Shown: positions 1 through 5,804 of the stretch, one piece after another
How the letters are laid out: each line of letters begins with the position of its first letter
Numbering within the stretch: the first letter of the stretch is position 1
Assembly: GCA_002424645.1 (NCBI GenBank)
Contig: DIKU01000130.1
Coordinates: forward strand, 32,746 to 39,726
From: Pelobacter sp. UBA5610
GTDB taxonomy: Bacteria; Desulfobacterota; Desulfuromonadia; Desulfuromonadales; Syntrophotaleaceae
Reading direction: 5' to 3'
DNA length: 6,981 bases
Notes under the pieces: generated by a model
Seen by the model: only the letters and a program-made list of their open reading frames with translations
The model's database searches: none
What the model was told of the DNA's origin: nothing
Translations under genes and position numbers: made by a program

Positions 1-75
1 GACCCGGCTTATACGAAACATAAGTATACTGAGCAAAACAGTGACCAGCAGAACGGTTCCGCGTGGCCGTTTCAT
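1..75 (-). CDS. Unrecognised protein, N-terminal fragment with a signal or membrane-anchor segment
   Basis: Only the first 25 codons are in the window and the frame is open to the edge. The ATG at 75-73 lies 2 nt after the cimA stop. A GTG immediately before it (78-76) is in the same frame and shares one base with that stop. The peptide begins Met-Lys-Arg-Pro-Arg and continues into a hydrophobic run of about 15 residues rich in Leu, Val and Ile (roughly residues 8-20). That is the shape of a signal peptide n- and h-region or of an N-terminal membrane anchor. No clear Shine-Dalgarno sequence precedes it, so translation may be coupled to cimA termination. I do not recognise the family and cannot assign a function. 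The call rests on the tight spacing and the signal-like composition; a chance open frame of this length is possible. Confidence 0.5.
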   Translation of the reverse strand, partial: MKRPRGTVLLVTVLLSILMFRISRV

Positions 76-77
76 CA

Positions 78-1655
78 CTAACAGGCTTCGCTGTCTTTCA
101 ATAGTTTGTATTGAAAAGCATCGACCAGCGCATAGTAAGATGCGTCGATAATGTTATCACTCACCCCGACGGTCCCCCAGCGCATAGCCTTATCCCCCGA
201 CTCGATAAGAACCCGGGTTATCGAAGCCGTACCCCTTCCTGCGGGAAGCACCCTGACCTTGTAATCAAGCAATTGCATCTCTTTGATCTGGGGGTAAAAG
301 TTTTCAAGCGCCTTACGCAAGGCATGGTCCAGCGCGTTGACAGGTCCGTTGCCTTCGGCAGCTGTGTGCTCGATATGGCCGCCGACCTTAACCTGTACGG
401 TAGCTTCTGAAAAAGGCTTCTCCTCGCCCTCGCGTTTACTGTCGATGACCCGAAAACCCACAACGGAGAAAAACGGGCGCAGTGTCCCCAATGCCCGACG
501 CATGAGCAGATCAAAGGACGCTTCGGCACCTTCAAATTGATACCCCTGATTTTCAAGTGTCTTGAGACGCTCGAGAATTTCAACGGTCAGAGGATCCTTG
601 CTGTCAAGGTTGATATTGAATTGCTGAGCCTTGGCCAGAATATTGGAGCGCCCGGAAAGATCGGAGACCAGAACCCGACTGACATTACCGACCCGCTCCG
701 GCCGGATATGTTCATAGGTTTCCGGATGCCGCTGAATGGCGGAAACATGAACGCCGCCCTTATGGGCAAATGCGGAGTTTCCGACAAACGGCTGGTGCTT
801 GTTCGGCACCAGGTTGGCCAATTCATAAACAAATCGGGACACATCACGCAGGGACGACAACTGCTCCTCTGTCAGACATTCCTTGCCCATTTTCAGCATC
901 AGAGAGGGGATAATGGAACACAGATTGGCATTACCGCACCGCTCACCGAAACCATTGATCGTGCCCTGGACATGAACGATGCCGCAATCAACCGCCACCA
1001 GCGAATTGGCAACAGCACATTCACTGTCGTTATGGGAATGGATTCCCAGGGGAGTGGAAATGTGCTTGCGCACGTCGGCGATAATCGCGGGCAGTTCGAA
1101 CGGCAGCGTCCCGCCGTTGGTGTCACAAAGAACGATACAATCGACACCGGCCTGCTCGGCTGCCTGCAGTGTTTTGATCGCATATTCGGGATTAGCCTTG
1201 TAGCCGTCGAAAAAATGTTCGGCATCGTAAAAGACTTCCTCGACATGCTGTTTTAAATACACCAGCGAATCGTTGATCAGCTCAAGATTCTGCTCAAGGC
1301 TGATACGCAGTGCTTCCCGCACGTGAAAATCCCAGGTCTTGCCGAAGATGGTAATAACATCCGGCTCCGCCTGGATAAGAGTGCGCAAATTGGTATCTTT
1401 ATCGGGTGTCGTTTTGGCCCGACGGGTCGATCCGAACGCAGCGATTTTGGTCTGACGCAAGGACACCTTGCGGATTTTCCGAAAAAAGCTGATGTCTTTA
1501 GGATTGGATCCCGGCCACCCGCCCTCGATATAATGAATCCCCAAGTCATCGAGTCTTTCGGCAATACGGATTTTATCCTCGACCAAAAAGGAGATTTCTT
1601 CAGCCTGAGTGCCATCTCTCAGCGTGGTGTCGTACAATCGAATCGCAGTCATCAT
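78..1655 (-). CDS. cimA: (R)-citramalate synthase
   Basis: CimA condenses acetyl-CoA with pyruvate to give (R)-citramalate, the first step of the threonine-independent route to 2-oxobutyrate and isoleucine, in the cytoplasm. The 525-residue product matches the usual length of the long CimA family. Its N-terminal half is an HMGL/LeuA-type TIM barrel. It opens with YDTTLRDGTQ (residues 8-17, with R13 and D14 the expected catalytic and metal residues), has the metal-binding HSHND at 206-210, and GFGERCGNANL at 235-245. The DGTQ form, in place of the DGEQ of 2-isopropylmalate synthase, favours CimA over LeuA. The C-terminal part (about 395-525) looks like a LeuA-type dimerisation and regulatory domain, consistent with isoleucine feedback. 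Two ATGs are adjacent (1655 and 1652). AAGGGG lies 4 nt before the first and 7 nt before the second, so either may be used. It follows lysC by 41 nt with no visible terminator, so co-transcription is likely. Confidence 0.95.
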   Translation of the reverse strand: MMTAIRLYDTTLRDGTQAEEISFLVEDKIRIAERLDDLGIHYIEGGWPGSNPKDISFFRKIRKVSLRQTKIAAFGSTRRAKTTPDKDTNLRTLIQAEPDVITIFGKTWDFHVREALRISLEQNLELINDSLVYLKQHVEEVFYDAEHFFDGYKANPEYAIKTLQAAEQAGVDCIVLCDTNGGTLPFELPAIIADVRKHISTPLGIHSHNDSECAVANSLVAVDCGIVHVQGTINGFGERCGNANLCSIIPSLMLKMGKECLTEEQLSSLRDVSRFVYELANLVPNKHQPFVGNSAFAHKGGVHVSAIQRHPETYEHIRPERVGNVSRVLVSDLSGRSNILAKAQQFNINLDSKDPLTVEILERLKTLENQGYQFEGAEASFDLLMRRALGTLRPFFSVVGFRVIDSKREGEEKPFSEATVQVKVGGHIEHTAAEGNGPVNALDHALRKALENFYPQIKEMQLLDYKVRVLPAGRGTASITRVLIESGDKAMRWGTVGVSDNIIDASYYALVDAFQYKLLKDSEAC

Positions 1656-1696
1656 ATTACCCCTTGGCTGCGGCCGAGCATCCGGTGGGACACCTA

Positions 1697-2191
1697 TTAT
1701 TCGGCCTTGCTGTCTTTTTTATCCAAGCCAAAAGCCTGGTGCAGAACGCGTACCGCCAATTCCGTGTATTTGGCGTCAATAACGCAGGATACCTTGATCT
1801 CACTGGTGGAGATCATCTGGATATTGATCCCTTCCTGGGACAAGATCTGAAACATCTTGCTGGCGATACCGGAGTGAGAACGCATGCCGACGCCGACGAT
1901 CGAAACTTTGGCAATATTTTCATCGCTGCGCACACCCGCGGCACCGATGTCCCGTGAAACCTCTTCAACGACTTTGAGAGCCTTTTTAAAATCGCCGTGA
2001 GGTACGGTGAAGGTCAGATCGGTGAGACCGTCGTTGGATACGTTCTGAATGATCATGTCGACTGTGATATTAGCCGTAGACAAAGGCATGAACAGTTTCG
2101 AAGCAATGCCCGGTTTATCGGGAACACCCATCACGGAAATTTTGGCTTCATCCTTGTTGTATGTAATGCCTGAAACCAGAACGGTCTCCAT
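1697..2191 (-). other. lysC: Probable internal translation product: aspartate kinase beta subunit
   Basis: An in-frame ATG at 2191-2189 (residue 247 of LysC) would give a 164-residue protein holding both ACT domains and no kinase domain. It is preceded by an exact AAGGAGG with 8 nt of spacing, as good a site as the one at the full-length start. In Bacillus subtilis aspartokinase II and Corynebacterium glutamicum aspartokinase, a beta subunit of about 160-170 residues starts at nearly the same position and assembles as alpha2beta2. What is seen is the site and the frame. That the product is made here is inference, since the purine-rich codons also encode Lys-Glu-Asp-Glu-Asp. Confidence 0.65.
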
Positions 2192-2929
2192 ATCCTCGTC
2201 CTCCTTGGTAACCAGGGTACCTGGATTATCGTTAAAACTGGAACGTACGTGTACCAATACGCCGAATTTTTTTGCAAATTCCACCGAGCGGATCTGCAGC
2301 ACCTTGGCTCCGAGGGAAGCCATTTCCAGCATCTCGTCGTAGGAAATTTTGTCGATCTTGGACGCCTCGGTCACGATGCGCGGATCGGTAGTATATACCC
2401 CGTCGACATCGGTATAGATCTCGCAAACATCAGCCTTTAAAGCGGCCGCAACCGCAACGGCGGAGGTATCTGAACCGCCACGACCGAGGGTGGTCAGGTT
2501 ACCGTCGCGATCGATCCCCTGAAAACCGGCCACGACGATAATGGTACCGTTTTTCAAATCCTCGCGGATGTTTTTATCGCCGATCTCCTCGATACGGGCC
2601 TTGCTGAAAACATTGTCGGTGATAATCGGAATCTGGTGTCCAAGGTAACTTTTTGCCTTGTACCCCATGGACTGCAGGCACATGGCTAGCAGGGAAATGG
2701 TGACCTGCTCGCCGGTTGACACCAGCACATCATATTCCCGCTCGCTGGGAAAATCACACATCTCATTGGCCAGAGAAACCAGCTTGTTGGTTTCGCCGGA
2801 CATGGCTGACAAAACCACGATCACATCGTTGCCATCATCGTAGGTTTTTGCGACACGACGGGCAACATTGCGGATCCTGTCGGTGGTACCGACCGATGTT
2901 CCCCCGTATTTCTGTACAACCAGGGCCAT
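1697..2929 (-). CDS. lysC: Aspartate kinase, alpha subunit (monofunctional, two ACT domains)
   Basis: LysC phosphorylates L-aspartate with ATP, committing it to lysine/diaminopimelate, threonine and methionine synthesis. The 410-residue product has an amino-acid-kinase domain at about 1-235. It shows KYGGTS at 7-12, VSTGEQ at 70-75, GRGGSDTSA at 149-157 and TDVDGVYTTDPR at 173-184. Two ACT domains follow (about 265-335 and 343-405), so lysine and/or threonine feedback inhibition is expected; which effector applies cannot be read from the sequence. There is no homoserine dehydrogenase domain. The ATG at 2929 has AAAGGAGG 9 nt upstream. Length and layout match the Bacillus LysC and Corynebacterium Ask type, in which the same gene also yields a beta subunit from an internal start (see the entry at 1697-2191). 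The 111-nt gap before the gene may hold a local regulatory element. Downstream lies cimA, which bypasses threonine in isoleucine synthesis. Confidence 0.97.
   Translation of the reverse strand: MALVVQKYGGTSVGTTDRIRNVARRVAKTYDDGNDVIVVLSAMSGETNKLVSLANEMCDFPSEREYDVLVSTGEQVTISLLAMCLQSMGYKAKSYLGHQIPIITDNVFSKARIEEIGDKNIREDLKNGTIIVVAGFQGIDRDGNLTTLGRGGSDTSAVAVAAALKADVCEIYTDVDGVYTTDPRIVTEASKIDKISYDEMLEMASLGAKVLQIRSVEFAKKFGVLVHVRSSFNDNPGTLVTKEDEDMETVLVSGITYNKDEAKISVMGVPDKPGIASKLFMPLSTANITVDMIIQNVSNDGLTDLTFTVPHGDFKKALKVVEEVSRDIGAAGVRSDENIAKVSIVGVGMRSHSGIASKMFQILSQEGINIQMISTSEIKVSCVIDAKYTELAVRVLHQAFGLDKKDSKAE
2200..2206 (-). promoter_or_regulatory. Internal Shine-Dalgarno sequence within lysC
   Basis: AAGGAGG on the minus strand lies inside the lysC reading frame, 8 nt before the in-frame ATG at 2191-2189. 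Sequence and spacing are near optimal for bacterial initiation, supporting separate translation of the ACT-domain (beta) part. Confidence 0.65.
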
Positions 2930-2938
2930 AGTCCCCTT

Positions 2939-2946
2939 CCTCCTTT
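2939..2946 (-). promoter_or_regulatory. Strong ribosome binding site of lysC
   Basis: AAAGGAGG on the minus strand, 9 nt before the lysC ATG at 2929. A second purine run, AAGGGG (2933-2938), lies 3 nt from the ATG and is too close to be the main site. The position fixes the lysC start. Confidence 0.85.
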
Positions 2947-2950
2947 TCAG

Positions 2951-2981
2951 TATAGAAAACCAGGCATCTTCTTCAGCCTGG
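2951..2981 (-). terminator. Terminator-like hairpin in the lysC leader
   Basis: On the minus strand CCAGGC (2981-2976) and GCCTGG (2965-2960) form a 6-bp GC-rich stem around a 10-nt loop, followed at once by TTTTCTATA. It lies between the lpdA stop and the lysC ribosome binding site. The stem is short, the loop is large and the T-run has only four uninterrupted Ts, so it would be a weak terminator at best. It could give partial termination after lpdA or act as an attenuator before lysC. It could also be chance. Confidence 0.35.
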
Positions 2982-2999
2982 AGTATGAATACACAGGTT

Positions 3000-3018
3000 T
3001 ATCCGAAAATCCCGGATA
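3000..3018 (-). repeat. Small inverted repeat upstream of the lysC leader hairpin
   Basis: TATCCG and CGGATA form an exact 6-bp inverted repeat separated by 7 nt, about 20 nt after the lpdA stop and 18 nt before the terminator-like hairpin in the direction of transcription. It could be an RNA hairpin or a short operator. No T-run follows it. Nothing else recognisable is in the 111-nt gap (2930-3040); no convincing -35/-10 promoter pair was seen. Confidence 0.35.
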
Positions 3019-3040
3019 GTGCCCGGAAGCTTTCCGTATA

Positions 3041-4441
3041 TCAACCTGCATCCTTTTTAAACGGTTTGTGAATAGCCTCATTATCCAGATCGCGCGCGGC
3101 TTCCTGGACAATCTCCGACAGGGTTGGATGGGCATGCACAATAGCCGCAAGCTGCCGAGCCGTCTGGCCCGCCCCAATGGCCGCTGCAATCTCTGCGATC
3201 AGGGTCGAAGCATCTTCTCCGACAACCATGCCCCCGAGCAACTGCCCGGTTTGCGCATCGGCCACTAATTTGACCAACCCTTCACCGGCCCCGTCACACA
3301 GAGCCTTGCCACTGGCTTGAAAGGAAAACCTGCCGACTCTGACGGCCTGTCCCCGGGAGCGGCATGCCGCTTCCGACTCTCCCACCTGGGCCAGTTCCGG
3401 CTGCGTAAAGACCACGCTCGGGACCTGCCGGTCAACCCCGCGCTGGGGACCCGGTGTGTTCAGGATATGAGCGACAGCGATTTCCGCGTGATGCATGGCA
3501 ACATGAGCCAGCATCACGGAACCGGCCAGGTCGCCGATGGCATAAACGCCGGGCACGGTGGTCTGCATATTGGCATCGACCTGCACCGCGCCACCCCGCA
3601 GGGTCACGCCAGCCTCCGACAGCCCCAAACCTTCGGTATTGGGAACCCTCCCTACCGCTGCCAGCACTTTGTCAAACCGCTGGCTGCGGCCATCCGCGAA
3701 GGTAGCGAGAACACCGGAGTTATTTTCAACCTGTTGCAGCAGAGTACCGGTGAGAATCTCCACGCCCAGACGCTGCAAACCCTGCGTGACCAGACGCACC
3801 CCGTCGGCATCCTGATTCTCCAGCAACTGTGGACGTTGCTCTACCAACGTAACCTTGCTACCGAAACGCGCGAGAATCCCGGCCAATTCGCAGCCGATGT
3901 ATCCCCCTCCCAGAACCAGCATGGAAGACGGAAGGTTCTGCATAACAAGAATTTCATCGCTGGTCAAAACATTTTTGTCGGCCGGCTCAAGGAATTTGGG
4001 CCTGACAGGCCTGGAGCCGGTTGCTAGAACAATGGCACGGGCGCGAATCAGTCCCGACATGCCGGGGCGATGCACCCGCAGTCGGCCGGCTCCGTCCAGC
4101 ACGGCATCGCCATAAAACAGATCGATGCCGGCATGTTTCACCAGATTTGCGATGCCCTGTTCCAAACGCTTTACTACCGCGTCTTTTCGTGCCAGGGCGC
4201 GCGGCGGATCAAAATCCAGCCCTGTTATCTTAATCCCATGCTCTGCCGCCACACTCCATGCCGACAACTGCCTCGCCGTGGCATGCAATGCCTTGGTGGG
4301 AATGCAGCCGCGGTGAAGGCAGGTACCACCCAACCGCTCCCGTTCAACCAGACAGACCCGCGCGCCGAGGTGAGCAGCCCGTAATGCGGCCACGTAGCCC
4401 CCCGGACCGGCCCCGACCACTACCAGGTCGTATGCGTTCAT
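3041..4441 (-). CDS. lpdA: Dihydrolipoyl dehydrogenase (E3)
   Basis: This flavoprotein reoxidises the dihydrolipoyl groups of 2-oxoacid or acetoin dehydrogenase complexes, or of glycine-cleavage H protein, passing electrons to NAD+. The 466-residue length is typical. It has the FAD dinucleotide fold GAGPGG at 10-15 and the redox-active disulfide C41/C46 in GGTCLHRGCIPTK. The NAD fold GGGYIG at 178-183 ends in E201, the acidic residue expected for NAD+ over NADP+. The second FAD motif YAIGDL follows, and the C-terminal HPTLSE supplies the catalytic His438/Glu443 pair. All key residues are present, so it should be active. The frame is open back to 4663 inside tsaE, but the fold begins right after the ATG at 4441, which is 4 nt past the tsaE stop; the ribosome binding site there is weak, suggesting coupling. 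No E1, E2 or lipoate gene is in view, so the partner complex is unknown. A related disulfide oxidoreductase (mercuric reductase or transhydrogenase type) is less likely given the C-terminal motif. Confidence 0.93.
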   Translation of the reverse strand: MNAYDLVVVGAGPGGYVAALRAAHLGARVCLVERERLGGTCLHRGCIPTKALHATARQLSAWSVAAEHGIKITGLDFDPPRALARKDAVVKRLEQGIANLVKHAGIDLFYGDAVLDGAGRLRVHRPGMSGLIRARAIVLATGSRPVRPKFLEPADKNVLTSDEILVMQNLPSSMLVLGGGYIGCELAGILARFGSKVTLVEQRPQLLENQDADGVRLVTQGLQRLGVEILTGTLLQQVENNSGVLATFADGRSQRFDKVLAAVGRVPNTEGLGLSEAGVTLRGGAVQVDANMQTTVPGVYAIGDLAGSVMLAHVAMHHAEIAVAHILNTPGPQRGVDRQVPSVVFTQPELAQVGESEAACRSRGQAVRVGRFSFQASGKALCDGAGEGLVKLVADAQTGQLLGGMVVGEDASTLIAEIAAAIGAGQTARQLAAIVHAHPTLSEIVQEAARDLDNEAIHKPFKKDAG

Positions 4442-4445
4442 GGAT

Positions 4446-4928
4446 TTAATCTCGCTGATTCCAGACAGACTGTAAAGACTCCAAAAGAAGCTTCCCGGTC
4501 GAACCGACGGCACGGAAATGAAGGGTACGCAGATCAGGCCCCCGGTGACAAATCCGGATGGCAAGATAAGCTTGACACAAATCTTCGAATCGATCAGCCC
4601 ATTCCACCACGGCCACACCCTCGCCGGGCAGATACTCTTCCATTCCAAGTTCTTCCAGTTCACCGGGATCGGAAAGCCGATAAAGATCGAAATGGTACAG
4701 AGGCAGCCGCCCTTCGTACAGATTCATCAAGGTATACGTAGGACTTACGATCGGTTCACTTTCGGGAATTCCCAATCCGCGTGCGATCCCCTGGGTCAGA
4801 CAGGTCTTGCCTGCACCGAGATCGCCGACCAGAAGGAGTACCGTGGGGTCCTGTATAACCTGACCAAGACAACGCCCAAGCCTTTTGGTTTCTTCCGCCG
4901 AAGCGGTTTCAATGACCCATTCCTGCAC
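4446..4928 (-). CDS. tsaE: tRNA threonylcarbamoyladenosine biosynthesis ATPase TsaE
   Basis: TsaE (formerly YjeE) is the ATPase that works with TsaB and TsaD to complete the t6A modification at A37 of ANN-decoding tRNAs. The 160-residue product shows the Walker A loop GDLGAGKT at 35-42, the family signature SPTYTL at 62-67, HFDLYRL at 79-85 and VVEWADR at 107-113, with the conserved Glu-Trp. Length matches the family. The start is a GTG at 4928, 3 nt after the stop of the CBS gene, with GGAG 9 nt upstream lying in the end of that gene; no ATG fits better. The stop is 4 nt before lpdA. TsaE is often beside or fused to nnr; neither is the case here. Confidence 0.95.
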   Translation of the reverse strand: MQEWVIETASAEETKRLGRCLGQVIQDPTVLLLVGDLGAGKTCLTQGIARGLGIPESEPIVSPTYTLMNLYEGRLPLYHFDLYRLSDPGELEELGMEEYLPGEGVAVVEWADRFEDLCQAYLAIRICHRGPDLRTLHFRAVGSTGKLLLESLQSVWNQRD

Positions 4929-4931
4929 AGA

Positions 4932-5381
4932 TCAAAGCTCCATACTGCGAATAATATCGAGACGCGCCACGACGCCGGAAAGCTTGCCATTTTCTACTAC
5001 CGGCACCATATGAATGCCTTTTTCCAACATCAAGGCGACAATCTGGGATACCGGTGTATCGGGTGAGCAGATCTCCACCTCGGTGGTGCAGATTTCACTT
5101 ACCTGGCGTGCGGTCATTTTTTTCACCTGTTCCGCAAACTTGTCTTCACTCTCCAGGTAAACAACCCAGTCGAACAACGAAACGACTGTCGGAATGTGCA
5201 AGGGACGATCCTGAGCAACGAGATCGGTCTCGGTGACGATCCCCAGCAGCACTCCTTCGGTGTCGACCACAGGCATGGCGCTGACCCCGGTGGAAACAAA
5301 TAAACGGGCCAGCTCCTCAACACTGGTTTCCATGGAAACCGTATGCACTTCGCTGGTCATAATATCACGGGCTTTCAGCAT
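4932..5381 (-). CDS. Two-CBS-domain protein
   Basis: The 149-residue product consists of a tandem CBS (Bateman) pair and little else. CBS1 spans about residues 3-58, opening with ARDIMT and ending GIVTETDLV at 47-55. CBS2 spans about 93-147 and ends GVVARLDIIR at 136-145; each keeps the Asp (D53, D142) that often contacts ribose in nucleotide-binding CBS domains. A segment of about 35 residues, including FDWVVYLES, separates them. Such modules commonly bind adenine nucleotides and act as energy sensors, but the ligand and partner here are unknown. Two ATGs fit: 5387 and 5381. The GGAAAGGGGT stretch abuts the first and lies 6 nt before the second, so I chose 5381; the longer form adds Met-Ile. 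It follows acpS by about 35 nt and is 3 nt from tsaE, so it belongs to the same likely operon. Confidence 0.88.
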   Translation of the reverse strand: MLKARDIMTSEVHTVSMETSVEELARLFVSTGVSAMPVVDTEGVLLGIVTETDLVAQDRPLHIPTVVSLFDWVVYLESEDKFAEQVKKMTARQVSEICTTEVEICSPDTPVSQIVALMLEKGIHMVPVVENGKLSGVVARLDIIRSMEL

Positions 5382-5416
5382 GATCATACCCCTTTCCAGG
5401 TTTAAAACAAAACCGC

Positions 5417-5803
5417 TCAGTTGCCTTCAAAAACAACTGTCGCCAAAGCATAGTCGCCATCATGGCTGCACGCCAGCAGCAGCCTTCCATGACCACCCTC
5501 ATAAAACAAACGCGCTGCCTCACCTCTCAAAACCAAACCGGGTTTACCCGCTTCGTCCCGGACAACTTCCATATCCTGCCAGCGGATACCATGCCGCAAT
5601 CCGGTTCCAAGAGCTTTAAGGAACGCCTCTTTGGCGGCAAAACGTACCGCCAAATGTGGCGCTGGATCTTTTTTACTCAGACAGTAGCTTCGCTCAGCCG
5701 GGGTGAACAACCGTTCCAGCACGGCTACCTTCCCCTTCTGTAAAAAGGCACGAAAGCGCTGGATACGCACCAGATCGTTGCCCAGGCCACTTATCTTTGG
5801 CAT
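5417..5803 (-). CDS. acpS: Holo-[acyl-carrier-protein] synthase
   Basis: AcpS transfers the 4'-phosphopantetheine of CoA to the conserved Ser of acyl carrier protein, activating it for fatty acid synthesis. The 128-residue product has the family motifs: GLGNDLVRI at 6-14 (D10 a magnesium ligand), LFTPAE at 32-37 and RFAAKEAFLKALGTG at 54-68 (E59 the second metal ligand, K58 expected catalytic). The frame extends to a TTG at 5818 that would overlap pdxJ by 14 nt. The ATG at 5803 is preferred because it has GGAG 6 nt upstream, starts 1 nt after the pdxJ stop and gives the usual family N-terminus and length. Coupling to pdxJ is likely. Confidence 0.94.
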   Translation of the reverse strand: MPKISGLGNDLVRIQRFRAFLQKGKVAVLERLFTPAERSYCLSKKDPAPHLAVRFAAKEAFLKALGTGLRHGIRWQDMEVVRDEAGKPGLVLRGEAARLFYEGGHGRLLLACSHDGDYALATVVFEGN

Positions 5804-5804
5804 G

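Noticed and set aside
537..1256. Long plus-strand open frame of 239 codons opposite cimA
   Set aside because: It lies entirely antisense to cimA, whose motifs are intact, and its translation shows no recognisable domain. It is a shadow frame.
2947..2970. Six-codon mini frame (MPGFLY) in the lysC leader as an attenuation peptide
   Set aside because: It holds no Lys, Thr or Met codons beyond the start, has no ribosome binding site of its own and lies inside the terminator-like hairpin.
2930..3040. Lysine riboswitch upstream of lysC
   Set aside because: The gap is 111 nt, shorter than a lysine riboswitch, and lacks its multi-helix core motifs.
3317..4027. Long plus-strand open frame of 236 codons opposite lpdA
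   Set aside because: It is antisense to a well-supported lpdA in G+C-rich sequence, where long shadow frames are common. No domain was recognised.
4442..4663. 74-residue N-terminal extension of the lpdA frame
   Set aside because: It overlaps the coding end of tsaE in another frame and precedes the FAD-binding fold, which starts right after the ATG at 4441. There is no lipoyl-domain motif, so it is not an E3 with a fused lipoyl domain.
5399..5414. GGTTT/AAACC inverted repeat between acpS and the CBS gene
   Set aside because: The stem is only 5 bp and A/T-rich, with no T-run after it. It is too weak to call a terminator or operator.
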